Source of the DNA: Myxococcales bacterium
Lineage (GTDB): Bacteria > Myxococcota_A > Polyangia > Polyangiales > Polyangiaceae
Assembly (NCBI GenBank): GCA_016703425.1
Contig: JADJCA010000002.1
Coordinates: 372,001-436,000, forward strand
Direction of reading: 5' to 3'
DNA: 64,000 bases
Shown here: in pieces, positions 29,722-38,545 of the stretch
Layout of the letters: the number at the start of each line of letters is the position of its first letter
Position numbering within the stretch: the stretch's first letter is position 1
Position numbers and translations under genes: made by a program
Notes under the pieces: model-generated
Told to the model about the DNA's origin: nothing
Database searches by the model: none
Seen by the model: only the letters and a program-made list of their open reading frames with translations

Positions 29722-30984
29722 ATGAGCGAGAAAGAAGCGCTCTCGGCCTTTCGGTCGGTGCCGCGCACGGGCGTCATCTACGTCACCGCCGAGGCACAAA
29801 AGCGAGGCTTTTCGTCGAGCGCCGCCGATTGGTGCAACCTCGGCCAAGGGCAGCCCGAGACCGGTGACCTCGAAGGCGCGCCGCCGCGCACGACGGAGGT
29901 CAGCATTCGGCTCGACGATCAGGAGTACGCGCCTGTGGCGGGCCTGATGGAGCTACGCGAGAGCGTCGCGTCGCTCTACAACCAGCTCTTTCGTCGCGGC
30001 ATGCCGTCGCAATACTCGGCCGAAAACGTGTGCATCTCCGGCGGCGGACGCGCCGCGCTGACGCGCGCCGCCGCGAGCCTCGGAGCGATCAACCTCGGCC
30101 ACTTTTTGCCCGACTACACGGCCTACGAAGAGTTGCTCGACATCTTCAAGGCCTTCACGCCCATCCCCATCTTGCTCGAAGGCGACCGGGGGTACTCCTT
30201 CAGCGTCGACGACCTCCGCCACGAAATCCTCGGCCGCGGCCTCTCAGCGCTCTTGCTCTCCAACCCCTGCAACCCCACGGGCAAGCTGGTCGGCGGTGAC
30301 GAGCTAGCGCGATGGGTGGAGACCTCACGGGACCTCGAGTGTGCACTCCTCTTGGACGAGTTCTATTCGCACTACGTCTATCGAGGCCGGCCCGGCGCGC
30401 TCCCCATCGAGAGCGCCGCCCGTTACGTCGAGAACGTCGACAAAGATCCCGTCGTCATCTTCGACGGCCTCACGAAGAACTGGCGTTACCCGGGCTGGCG
30501 CGTCACCTGGGCCGTAGGCCCGAAACACGTGGCCGAGACGCTGGCGAGCGCCGGCTCGTTCCTCGACGGCGGCGGCTCGAAGCCGCTTCAACGCGCGGCC
30601 ATTCCACTCCTGTCTTTGGACCACGTCACCAAGGAGACGTTGGCCATCCAGGCGACGTTCCGCGCGAAGCGCGACCGGATGCACTCGCGGCTCGAGCGCC
30701 TCGGCGTGCGCTTCGATGGCGTCCCGCAGGGAACGTTCTACCTCTGGGGCGACGTGAGCGCCCTCCCTGCGGGGCTCTCCGACGGCATGTCGCTCTTCCG
30801 CGCCGCGCTCGACGAGAAGGTCATCGTCGTGCCCGGTGAGTTCTTCGACGTGAACCCCGGCAAGCGGCGAGCGGGACGCCCCTCGCGCTTTCGCCACTAC
30901 GTGCGCTTCTCCTTCGGTCCGTCGGCCGACGTCCTCGACCGAGCGCTCGATCGCCTCGAACGCCTCGTCGGACGCGCCGGCTGA
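29722..30984 (+). CDS. PLP-dependent class I/II aminotransferase
   Basis: 420 residues, fold type I. Visible motifs: NLGQGQPETGD at the N-terminus, SNPCNPTGKLV before the PLP-binding Asp, LLDEFYSHYVY with the PLP Asp/Tyr, the Schiff-base Lys in DGLTKNWRYPGWRVTW, and the carboxylate-binding Arg in YVRFSFG. It transfers an amino group between an amino acid and a 2-oxoacid; the substrate is not evident. The ATG of MSEKEA is preferred; a GTG slightly upstream is possible. Divergent from the aldehyde dehydrogenase operon. Confidence 0.85.
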   Translation: MSEKEALSAFRSVPRTGVIYVTAEAQKRGFSSSAADWCNLGQGQPETGDLEGAPPRTTEVSIRLDDQEYAPVAGLMELRESVASLYNQLFRRGMPSQYSAENVCISGGGRAALTRAAASLGAINLGHFLPDYTAYEELLDIFKAFTPIPILLEGDRGYSFSVDDLRHEILGRGLSALLLSNPCNPTGKLVGGDELARWVETSRDLECALLLDEFYSHYVYRGRPGALPIESAARYVENVDKDPVVIFDGLTKNWRYPGWRVTWAVGPKHVAETLASAGSFLDGGGSKPLQRAAIPLLSLDHVTKETLAIQATFRAKRDRMHSRLERLGVRFDGVPQGTFYLWGDVSALPAGLSDGMSLFRAALDEKVIVVPGEFFDVNPGKRRAGRPSRFRHYVRFSFGPSADVLDRALDRLERLVGRAG

Positions 30985-30991
30985 GTTCGAC

Positions 30992-31291
30992 TCAACGACC
31001 TCGCGTGCTGAGCGGCATGCTCGGAGGAACCCCCTCCGACGCAAGCTCGGCTTCGTCGACCGACGAATTGCGACCAGCACCCAACTCGTAGCTCGTGATG
31101 CGCTTGAGAATGGCCTCGTAGGGGACGTTCTGCTGAGCGCACACTTGACCTGGCCCCATGGCGCTGAAGGCCTTCCAGAAGCGCGCGCGGTACCCGCGCT
31201 TCCAGGCGAGCCAGAGGGCGCGATCGTCGGACCCCTGAGCGGCCGCCTTGATGTGGTCGAGTAGCGCTTGCGCTTCTGTAAGGTCGCTCAT
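30992..31291 (-). CDS. Small hypothetical protein, 99 aa
   Basis: Soluble, helical N-terminal two thirds (MSDLTEAQALLDHIKAAAQG, ALWLAWKRGYRARFWKAF) followed by a polar tail. Convergent with the aminotransferase, with a gap of only seven bases. No family was recognised; no double-glycine site despite its small size. Confidence 0.5.
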   Translation of the reverse strand: MSDLTEAQALLDHIKAAAQGSDDRALWLAWKRGYRARFWKAFSAMGPGQVCAQQNVPYEAILKRITSYELGAGRNSSVDEAELASEGVPPSMPLSTRGR

Positions 31292-31491
31292 GGCCTCATG
31301 CCTTCTGTTCGATCGCTGGCCGAAACGATTTATAGTGCAAGATGCGGACGCGGGAGCGCAAGCGCGTTCAACCCGAGGGTTGAAATCGAAACCGGCGCGG
31401 TCGCGACGTGGTCACGCTCGACACCAGTCGAAGGCTTTCGGGTATGTAAGCGTGCTCGCAAGGCCGACATGCCCCAACCCCAGACGGTCCC

Positions 31492-32544
31492 ATGAACGTC
31501 ATCTTTTTCCGTGGATTCACGCGGCTCCTGGCCCTCGTGCCGCCGTCGGTCCGTGTCTTCGTCATGTTGGGCGTCGTGCTCCTTTATGGAACGCTCGGCT
31601 TCGTTCAGTTCGAGCGTACCGGGCGCCCTGAGCTCGGGTACGCCGACGCCGCCTGGTGGAGCATCGTCACCATCTCCACTGTCGGGTATGGCGACATCGC
31701 CCCGCTGACGTTGGCGGGGCGCTTCTTGGTGGGCGTGCCCCTCATGCTTTCCGGCATCGGGCTCTTGGGCTACGTGCTTTCCCTCGTCACCACGAGACTC
31801 GTCGAATCGAAAAACAAGGAGCTCCGCGGCATGGCGAGCCATCTCTTCAGCGGCCACGTGGTCATCGCGAACTTTCCCAGCCTGGGCAAAGTCATGCGCG
31901 TCATTGACGAGCTCAAGGCGAGTGGAGCCTTCGAGGACGGCACCCGTATCCTGCTCATCGACGAGGACCTAACCGAGCTGCCATCCGAGCTCGCAAAGCG
32001 GGGGGTGTCATTTGTCAAAGGAAACCCCGCGCGCGACGCGACCTTGGCGAGGGCGAGCATCGAGAGCGCCGATGAGGCGATCATCTTGATGAAACGTCCC
32101 GGCGATCCGCACTCCGACGATCACAACCTCGCCGTCACGCTCGCCATCGAGGGGCGGACTCCCAGAGTTCGCACGGTCGTTGAGTGCGTCGACCCCGAGT
32201 CGGAGGAGCTCCTGAAGAAGGCTGGCGCCGACAGCATCGTCTGCATGGCCCGCTTCGAATCGCACTTCATCACCACCGAGACGGTGAATCCGGGCACGCA
32301 GGAGGTCGTGGACGATCTCTTGAGCCACCTTCGGGGCGACGGGCAGCAGATTCACTTCACGAAATGGGACCGCGCCAACGACACCTTCGGTGGTGCCGCG
32401 CGGCGCTTCGTAGCGGAAGGCCACCTTGCCATCGGCGTCCGCCGCGACAAGCAGGTGCGCCTCAACGTGACCGAAGCGTTCGCCGTGAACAAAGGCGACG
32501 ACGTCATCAGCATCGGGCCCAAGCACATCAAGAGCCTCTCATGA
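31492..32544 (+). CDS. Two-TM potassium channel with RCK/TrkA-N domain
   Basis: 350 residues. Two transmembrane helices (about 20-40 and 80-100) flank a pore loop with the K+ filter TISTVGYGDIAPLT. A cytosolic RCK (TrkA-N Rossmann) domain starts at about residue 118 (GHVVIANFPSLGKVMRVIDE), with the acidic residue after the second strand in LLIDEDLTELP, followed by an RCK_C-like region (HLAIGVRRDKQVRLN). Architecture matches MthK/Kch channels gated by ligand binding to an RCK ring. It overlaps the next gene by four bases (ATGA). Confidence 0.85.
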   Translation: MNVIFFRGFTRLLALVPPSVRVFVMLGVVLLYGTLGFVQFERTGRPELGYADAAWWSIVTISTVGYGDIAPLTLAGRFLVGVPLMLSGIGLLGYVLSLVTTRLVESKNKELRGMASHLFSGHVVIANFPSLGKVMRVIDELKASGAFEDGTRILLIDEDLTELPSELAKRGVSFVKGNPARDATLARASIESADEAIILMKRPGDPHSDDHNLAVTLAIEGRTPRVRTVVECVDPESEELLKKAGADSIVCMARFESHFITTETVNPGTQEVVDDLLSHLRGDGQQIHFTKWDRANDTFGGAARRFVAEGHLAIGVRRDKQVRLNVTEAFAVNKGDDVISIGPKHIKSLS

Positions 32545-33425
32545 ACAGCACCCCCAAGAGCCAAGTGGCCATCGTCAGCGCAAAAGAGGCCATGGCCGTC
32601 GACACCGATCTGCCGCTCTTGCGGAGCGCGCTCGACGCCCGCGGCATAACGCACGCCACCTACGCGTGGGACGACAAGGCGGCGCCGTGGGATACCTTTG
32701 ACCTCGTGGTGGTGCGCTCGGCGTGGGACTACGTTCCGCGCCGCGACGAATTTGTGGCGTGGGCCCGCGCCGTGCGCGCCCCCCTGGCCAACGACGCCGG
32801 CATGCTCGCGTGGAACACCGACAAGCGGTACCTGCGCGTGCTCGAGAAGAAGGGCGTCGCCATCGTCCCGACGACTTGGGTGGAGGGCGGAGTCGACGGC
32901 GGCGCGGCGCCCACGTTCCCGTCGACGGGCGAGTTCGTCGTGAAGCCGGCCATCTCGGCGGGCGCCCGCGACACGGCCCGCTACGAGGCCAAACAGACGG
33001 GCGAGGCGACGGCACACGTGCGCCGCATCACCGACGCCGGAAACACGGCCATGATTCAGCCTTACGTCGCGTCGGTCGATGAGCGCGGCGAGACGGGGCT
33101 CATCTTCTTTGGCGGCCGCGCAAGCCACGCCATCGAGAAGGGCGCGATCCTCCGCGGCAAGCGCACCGAAGTGGCGGGCCTCTTCGCCGAAGAGCGCATC
33201 GTGACGCGAAGTCCGAGCGACGCCGAGCGCGCCTTCGCGGAGAAGGTCCTGGCGGCCATTCCCTTCCAGACACCGCTCTACGCCCGCGTCGACATGGTGG
33301 AAGACGAGCAGGGCGCGCTGCGCCTCTTGGAGCTCGAGCTCACGGAGCCTTCAGTGTTTCTCGACGTGGACCCGAAGGCGGCGGCGCGCTTTGCTGAAGC
33401 CATCGCCGAGCGGCTCGAGGACTGA
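32541..33425 (+). CDS. ATP-grasp enzyme (RimK/glutathione synthetase-like)
   Basis: 294 residues. The N-terminal pre-ATP-grasp part has RSAWDYVPRRDEFVAWA. The ATP-binding part shows GEFVVKPAISAGARDTARY, IQPYVASVDERGETGLIFF, and a metal-binding end RVDMVEDEQG with LELELTEPSVFL. ATP-grasp enzymes join a carboxylate to an amine or thiol through an acyl-phosphate. The start overlaps the channel stop, so the two are probably translationally coupled. Substrates unknown. Confidence 0.75.
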   Translation: MNSTPKSQVAIVSAKEAMAVDTDLPLLRSALDARGITHATYAWDDKAAPWDTFDLVVVRSAWDYVPRRDEFVAWARAVRAPLANDAGMLAWNTDKRYLRVLEKKGVAIVPTTWVEGGVDGGAAPTFPSTGEFVVKPAISAGARDTARYEAKQTGEATAHVRRITDAGNTAMIQPYVASVDERGETGLIFFGGRASHAIEKGAILRGKRTEVAGLFAEERIVTRSPSDAERAFAEKVLAAIPFQTPLYARVDMVEDEQGALRLLELELTEPSVFLDVDPKAAARFAEAIAERLED

Positions 33426-33439
33426 GCGAGCGACGCCTG

Positions 33440-34030
33440 ATGCAGGTCATCGCACTGCCCCTCGGCGGCACGCTCCAATACAACGCTGATTTTCTCGCAA
33501 GGTCCGAAGCCGACGCGCTCTTTGAGACGCTGCTCGCCGAGCTGCCGCTCGTGCAAGAAGACGTCGTCCTCTTCGGTCGGCGCATTCCGCAACCGCGACT
33601 GTCGCTGTGGATGGGGGACCCGGGCGCCACGTACCGCTACAGCGGCGTCACGCGAGAGCCGCGGCCGTGGCACGGACCTGTTCGTGCGCTCGCCGAACGC
33701 GCGTCGGCGGTGGCGGGCGTCCCGTTCAACAGCGTGCTCTGCAACCTGTACCGGGGCGGACGAGACTCGATGGGATTCCACGCCGACGACGAGCCCGAGC
33801 TCGGCAGCGAGCCCGTCATCGCGTCGCTGTCGCTGGGCGCGGCGCGCACGTTCGTGCTTCGCCCGAAGCACAAGCGAGATCGGGCTGCCGGTGGTCACAA
33901 GTTGCGGCTCGGTCACGGAAGCCTTTTGCTGATGAGCAGCGCGGTCCAACGCCACTGGAACCACGGGATCCCGAAAGAGCAGGCCGACGGCCCGCGTCTG
34001 AACATGACGTTCCGCCGCATCGAGCGCTGA
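33440..34030 (+). CDS. AlkB-like Fe(II)/2-oxoglutarate dioxygenase
   Basis: 196 residues, the compact AlkB size. Iron ligands are in FHADDEPELG (HxD) and HWNHGIPKE; 2-oxoglutarate and substrate contacts are in the RLNMTFRRI signature (RxNxTFR). The N-terminal substrate-binding lid is present (VLFGRRIPQPRLSLWMGD). Homologues reverse N-alkyl lesions of DNA/RNA bases by oxidative demethylation. It sits 14 bases after the ATP-grasp gene and 50 bases before DNA polymerase IV, a sensible pairing for alkylation tolerance. Confidence 0.85.
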   Translation: MQVIALPLGGTLQYNADFLARSEADALFETLLAELPLVQEDVVLFGRRIPQPRLSLWMGDPGATYRYSGVTREPRPWHGPVRALAERASAVAGVPFNSVLCNLYRGGRDSMGFHADDEPELGSEPVIASLSLGAARTFVLRPKHKRDRAAGGHKLRLGHGSLLLMSSAVQRHWNHGIPKEQADGPRLNMTFRRIER

Positions 34031-34080
34031 GCGATGCACAGGTGACGTCTCCTTGCGCGCGCGTGCGCTACGCTCGGCCC

Positions 34081-35325
34081 GTGACGCCTCGGACGATCCT
34101 CCACGTCGACATGGACGCCTTCTACGCGTCCGTCGAGGAGCTCGACAACCCGAGCCTCAAGGGCAAGCCGGTCATTGTGGGCGGCGCCGAGCGACGCGGC
34201 GTGGTGCTGGCCGCGTCTTACGCGGTCCGCCGTTTTGGCGTGCATTCGGCCATGCCCATGGCCGAAGCCATGCGCCTCGCGCCGCGCGCTCTCGTGGTCT
34301 CGCCGCGCCATCAGCGATACGCCGAAATAAGCGCGCAGGTCTTCGCCGTCTTCGAGCGCTACACGCCGCTCGTCGAGGGCCTCTCCATCGACGAGGCGTT
34401 CCTCGACGTCACGGCGAGCCGAAGCCTCTTCGGCGACGGAGAGACCATCGCCCGAACCATGAAGGCCGAGATCGCCCGCGAGGTCGGCCTTACGGCCTCG
34501 GCCGGCGTGGCCCCCTCGAAGTTCGTGGCCAAGATCGCCAGCGATCTCGAGAAGCCCAACGGCCTCGTCGTCGTGCCTCCCGAGCGGGTCACGAGCTTCC
34601 TCGCGCCCTTGCCCATCGAGCGCATGTGGGGTGTTGGCCCGAAGAGCGCCCCGCGCTTCCACGCGGCAGGCCTTCACACCTTCGCCGATCTCGCCGCGGC
34701 CTCCCCGGAACTGTTGGAGCGAACCTTCGGGCCCCACGGTGCCGACCTCCAGGCGCTAGCGCGCGGCGACGACGTCCGCGACGTGGTCCCCGATCGCTCC
34801 GCCAAGTCCATCGGAGCCGAGGAGACCTACGACGAAGACCTGGCGACCTGGGACGACATCGACCGGTCGCTCTTGGCCCACGCCGCGCGCATCGCCACGC
34901 GCCTCGTGCGCGCCGAGCTGGCCACACGCGTCGTGACCGTGAAGCTCAAGTACTCGGACTTCACGGTGCGGACGCGTCGGGTGACCCTCGCAGAGGCCAT
35001 CTCCGACACGGTCACGCTCTACGACGCCGCGCGCCGCATCGTGCGAGACCTCCCGCTCCGTCCCGTGAGGCTCACGGGGATTTCCACGGCCGACTTCGTG
35101 CCCCGCGGCACGCGTCTCACGCTCTTTCCCGACGAATCGCTGGCGCGGCGCAGCAAGGTCGAAGACGTCGTGCAACGCGTCCGAGGCAAGTTCGAGGACG
35201 ACGACACGGCCGAGTCGGGAACCCGCGCCGACGCCCCGCGAGGCCGCTTCGAGCGCCTCGGAGAAGCCAAAGGCGCGCTGCTCCTGCCCGCGTCGCTCCT
35301 CGAAACCCGCAAGCGACGGCGGTAG
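34081..35325 (+). CDS. dinB: DNA polymerase IV, Y family
   Basis: 414 residues from a GTG. Palm motifs HVDMDAFYASVEELD and GLSIDEAFLDVT provide the metal-binding acidic residues; RRGVVLAASYAVRRFGVHSAM is the fingers region; helix-hairpin-helix elements (IERMWGVGPKSAPRFHAAG) and the little finger (ATRVVTVKLKYSDFTVRTR) follow. The C-terminus is basic. No canonical beta-clamp motif was picked out with certainty. It bypasses lesions during replication, with low fidelity. Last gene of the rightward operon; no LexA box was identified. Confidence 0.9.
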   Translation: MTPRTILHVDMDAFYASVEELDNPSLKGKPVIVGGAERRGVVLAASYAVRRFGVHSAMPMAEAMRLAPRALVVSPRHQRYAEISAQVFAVFERYTPLVEGLSIDEAFLDVTASRSLFGDGETIARTMKAEIAREVGLTASAGVAPSKFVAKIASDLEKPNGLVVVPPERVTSFLAPLPIERMWGVGPKSAPRFHAAGLHTFADLAAASPELLERTFGPHGADLQALARGDDVRDVVPDRSAKSIGAEETYDEDLATWDDIDRSLLAHAARIATRLVRAELATRVVTVKLKYSDFTVRTRRVTLAEAISDTVTLYDAARRIVRDLPLRPVRLTGISTADFVPRGTRLTLFPDESLARRSKVEDVVQRVRGKFEDDDTAESGTRADAPRGRFERLGEAKGALLLPASLLETRKRRR

Positions 35326-35338
35326 CGAGTCGAGCAGT

Positions 35339-37408
35339 CTATCCCCGAAGCTTCACGCCCTCCGCAACCCACTTCGCGCTGACCGCGTCGGCGAATTTCT
35401 GGCAGGTCTCGTTCATGGCCACGTTCGTGGTGGCCTCGCCGCCGTGGAAGCCCACGGCGAAGGTCACCGAACGCCGCGTCTTGTCCTCGAAGACGTCGGT
35501 CACGTCGAAGGAGGCCACCATGGGCGGAGCCAGCCCCCTCATCACCGAAACGATGGCGTCGGCGGTGATGCCGCGGGGAACGTCGAAACAAAGATCGCGG
35601 CGGGCCGGCATGAGCACCGGCGGCTCGGTGTACTTCTTGGGCGCTGCCCCCACGAGCTTGCGCCACTCGATCTCGAGGTACGCCGGCCGTGCGTGCTTGA
35701 TGCGAAAGCCGCGCAGCACCGCCGGATGCGGCTCACCGAGAATGCCGACGATGGCATCGCCGACCAGGATCGACGCGCGCCGCTGCGGGTGAAAGAGCCG
35801 GTCTAGTCGGTGCGGAACGCTCGCGTCGAGGCGAAGGTCGACGCGCGTCGCGAGGCGGAGTTCGTCGAGGACGCCGCGCAGGAAGAAGAAGTCGAGCGGC
35901 GCGTGGCCGTCGACGCTCCGCCACGACCCCGGCGCCGCGCCGGCGGCGACGAGCCAGAAGAGCTCGGTCTCGCGCGAGAAGCCGTTCTCAGCGTTCGGAT
36001 CGAGGTGAAAGGTGCGAGTCCACTCGAAGGCGCGCACGTCCGAGAGACGAACGTCGAGGTTGACGCCAACGGTCTCGAGCGCATGAACGAGAGCGTTGTT
36101 CTTGAGCAGCGTGTAGTCGCGGTCGAGCGCGTTGATCGTCTCGACATGCGACAAGAGCGGGTCGCCTTCCGGAAGCTCGAGCTTGGTGAGCGAGCTTCGG
36201 CCGTAGAAGCCGCTGGTGAAGATCTCGTGAAAGCCGTAGCCCACGATGACATCGTCGACGGATCGGCGCAGCGCCTCCGCTGCCGACGGGCTCGCGCCAC
36301 GCACGGCAACGGGAACGCTCACCTTGAGCGCGCCGTAGCCCACCGACTTGGCGAGTTCTTCGTGCACGTCGGCGATCTCTTCCACATCCCAGCGGCGATG
36401 CGGAGGCACCGTCACGAGCAGCTCATCGCCCGAGCCGGCGCACGAGAAGCCGTGCCGACCGAGCCGCTCGATCATCTCAACCCGCGACAGCTCGGCGCCG
36501 ATGAAGTGATTCGTGGAGGCCACGCCGAGCGTCAAGACGCGCCCCGGCTCGGAGAACGTCGCCGCCATCTCGAGGGCTTCCGGTGCCGCGACGATGCCCG
36601 CCGCCACCAGGATCTCGATGGCTCGCGTCGCACCCACGGCGGGGAGCGTCGGGTCACCACCCCGCATGAATCGCGCCGCTGCGTCCGTGGCCACGTTGAG
36701 GGCTCGGCTGGCCTTGCGAACGAGGACCGGGTCGAACGTCGCCGCTTCGAGGAGCACCGCCTGACTCGCGGCCGTCATGGCCGAGTCTTCGCACCCGATG
36801 ACGCCGGCGATGGCCAGGATCTTCTCCTGGTCCGCGATGACGAGCGTCCCTTCGGGGACCGGCGTCGGCTCTTTGGTGGCGAGCAACCAAGCCATCTCGC
36901 CGGCGCGGGAGAAGCGCACGGACACGTCGCCGACGACCTTGGCGGCGTCGAAGGCATGGAGAGGCTGGCCCAGCTCGAGGTTGACGAAGTTCGTGACGTC
37001 GACGATGGGCAGCTCGGAGCCGAGCTCCGCCGCCTGCACCACGGCCGAGACCTCCGCCGGCAACTTGCCGGTGCCGCTCTTGACCGTGAGCGGCGTCAAC
37101 GAATAGGCGAGGCACGCGGCTCCGCCGGCCGTCACGCGGGCCCGCCCGCTAGTCACTTGTGGCAACGACTTGGGCGAGGGCAGCCTCAACGCTCCGCCGG
37201 TGCGCGCGTGCACTTCGCGAGCGATGCCGCCGTAGGCGTAGTGGTCGCCCCGATTGGCGAGCAACTCAACGGTGAAGACCACACCGAGAGCCGGATCGGT
37301 CAGCGCGCGCTTGACCTCGATGCCGACGTCGTCGAGCAAGCTGCGAACGGCGCGCGGCTCGTCGGGCAAGTCGACGAGCCGACGAAGGTGCGAAAGAACA
37401 ACTTTCAT
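35339..37408 (-). CDS. pheT: Phenylalanyl-tRNA synthetase beta subunit without tRNA-binding OB domain
   Basis: 689 residues against about 795 in E. coli. After the first 35 residues (SHLRRLVDLPDEPRAVRSLL, GIEVKRA) the protein goes almost directly to VELLANRGDHYAYGGIAREV. The roughly 110-residue EMAP/OB tRNA-binding domain normally between these is absent. The B3/4 editing region (VDVTNFVNLELGQPLHAFDA), B5 and core-like domains, and the C-terminal ferredoxin-fold anticodon-binding domain (PARRDLCFDVP ... FDVTDVFED) are present. With PheS it forms an alpha2-beta2 enzyme that charges tRNA-Phe. Its ATG overlaps the pheS stop by four bases. Confidence 0.9.
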   Translation of the reverse strand: MKVVLSHLRRLVDLPDEPRAVRSLLDDVGIEVKRALTDPALGVVFTVELLANRGDHYAYGGIAREVHARTGGALRLPSPKSLPQVTSGRARVTAGGAACLAYSLTPLTVKSGTGKLPAEVSAVVQAAELGSELPIVDVTNFVNLELGQPLHAFDAAKVVGDVSVRFSRAGEMAWLLATKEPTPVPEGTLVIADQEKILAIAGVIGCEDSAMTAASQAVLLEAATFDPVLVRKASRALNVATDAAARFMRGGDPTLPAVGATRAIEILVAAGIVAAPEALEMAATFSEPGRVLTLGVASTNHFIGAELSRVEMIERLGRHGFSCAGSGDELLVTVPPHRRWDVEEIADVHEELAKSVGYGALKVSVPVAVRGASPSAAEALRRSVDDVIVGYGFHEIFTSGFYGRSSLTKLELPEGDPLLSHVETINALDRDYTLLKNNALVHALETVGVNLDVRLSDVRAFEWTRTFHLDPNAENGFSRETELFWLVAAGAAPGSWRSVDGHAPLDFFFLRGVLDELRLATRVDLRLDASVPHRLDRLFHPQRRASILVGDAIVGILGEPHPAVLRGFRIKHARPAYLEIEWRKLVGAAPKKYTEPPVLMPARRDLCFDVPRGITADAIVSVMRGLAPPMVASFDVTDVFEDKTRRSVTFAVGFHGGEATTNVAMNETCQKFADAVSAKWVAEGVKLRG

Positions 37409-38448
37409 AGGCCACCTCGGCGCACGGCGGCGAAGACGCGCAGGTCTTGCTCGTAGAGTCGCTTGATGTGCTCGACACCGCTCGCTTGGGAGGCGATGCG
37501 GCTGATGCCGAGGCCAAAGGCGATGCCGCCGACCTCTGACGGATCGTAGTTGAACTCGCGGAGCACCTCCGGGTGCACCATGCCGGCCCCCAAGACGGTG
37601 AGCCAGCCAGCGTCGTGGCACGCGGCACAACCGGCGCCGTCGCAGGCCGTGCACGCGAGGTCCATGCCGAGCGAGGGCTCGGTATAGGGGTAATACTTGG
37701 GCTTGAAGCGAAACTTGGCAGCACCGCCGTAGACGCGCCGAGCGATCTCGGAGAGCAGGCCCATCAGGTGGGGAAACACGAGGCCGCGGTCGACCCAGAG
37801 GCCTTCGAACTGGTGAAACATCGCGAGGTGCGTCGCGTCGACGGCCTCGTTGCGATAGGCGCGGCCCGGCGACGCGATGCGCACGGGAAGCGGCGGATGT
37901 CCCTTGAGGACGCGCGCCTGGACCGTCGTCGTGTGGGTTCGGAGCACGCGCCCACCGGGGAGCCAGAAGGTGTCCTGCATGTCGCGAGCCGGGTGGTGCT
38001 CGTCGATGTTGAGCGCATCGAAGTTGAAGTACGCCTCCTCGATCTCGGGCCCTTCTGCCAGCTCGAAGCCAAACTCGCGCGTGACCTCGAGGCACTTCTC
38101 GACGACCTCGGTGAGCGGATGCCGCGAGCCGCGCGGCGGCACCGTTCCCGGCAGCGTGCCATCCAGCCACTCGGCGGGGCTCATGAGCTCCGCGTTGGCG
38201 AGCTCCTCTTCGGCCTTCGCGATGGCCGCCTCCACCTCCGCTTGCAGCTGATTGAGCCGCGTCGCGCGCGCCGCGCGCTGGTCCGCGGGCAGCGCGCCCA
38301 GTTGACGGAGCTCCTGCCGCAAGGGGCTCTTCTTGCCGAGGTGCAAGACGCGCAGGTTAAGGAGCTCCTCGCGTGTCACGCCGGCGGCGAGCGAGCGGCG
38401 CAGCTCTCCGAGGATCGATTCGCCGCTGTTTTCTGGCTGGTCGGTCAT
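37405..38448 (-). CDS. pheS: Phenylalanyl-tRNA synthetase alpha subunit
   Basis: 347 residues, normal length. N-terminal coiled coil (residues about 5-90), then the class II catalytic core with motif 1 around HPLTEVVEKCLEVTREFGF, motif 2 (RTHTTTVQARVL, GRAYRNEAVDATH) and motif 3 (GIAFGLGISRIA). A CxxC-x4-CxxC cluster (CTACDGAGCAACHDAGW) is a metal-ribbon insertion seen in many bacterial PheS. Binds Phe and ATP. Divergent from ftsH with a 97-base shared upstream region. Confidence 0.95.
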   Translation of the reverse strand: MTDQPENSGESILGELRRSLAAGVTREELLNLRVLHLGKKSPLRQELRQLGALPADQRAARATRLNQLQAEVEAAIAKAEEELANAELMSPAEWLDGTLPGTVPPRGSRHPLTEVVEKCLEVTREFGFELAEGPEIEEAYFNFDALNIDEHHPARDMQDTFWLPGGRVLRTHTTTVQARVLKGHPPLPVRIASPGRAYRNEAVDATHLAMFHQFEGLWVDRGLVFPHLMGLLSEIARRVYGGAAKFRFKPKYYPYTEPSLGMDLACTACDGAGCAACHDAGWLTVLGAGMVHPEVLREFNYDPSEVGGIAFGLGISRIASQASGVEHIKRLYEQDLRVFAAVRRGGL

Positions 38449-38545
38449 GTTTTTGGGGCCACGAGACTACCAGCGAACGCGGCGCTCGGTCGAGGTCGCT
38501 GGCAATGGTGACGCTCGCGGCGGCGCGAGACGCTACGCTTCCCGC

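Noticed and set aside
30992..31291. 99-aa protein as a Nif11-like RiPP precursor
   Set aside because: No Gly-Gly or Nif11 pattern; AAQGSDD lacks the required hydrophobic spacing.
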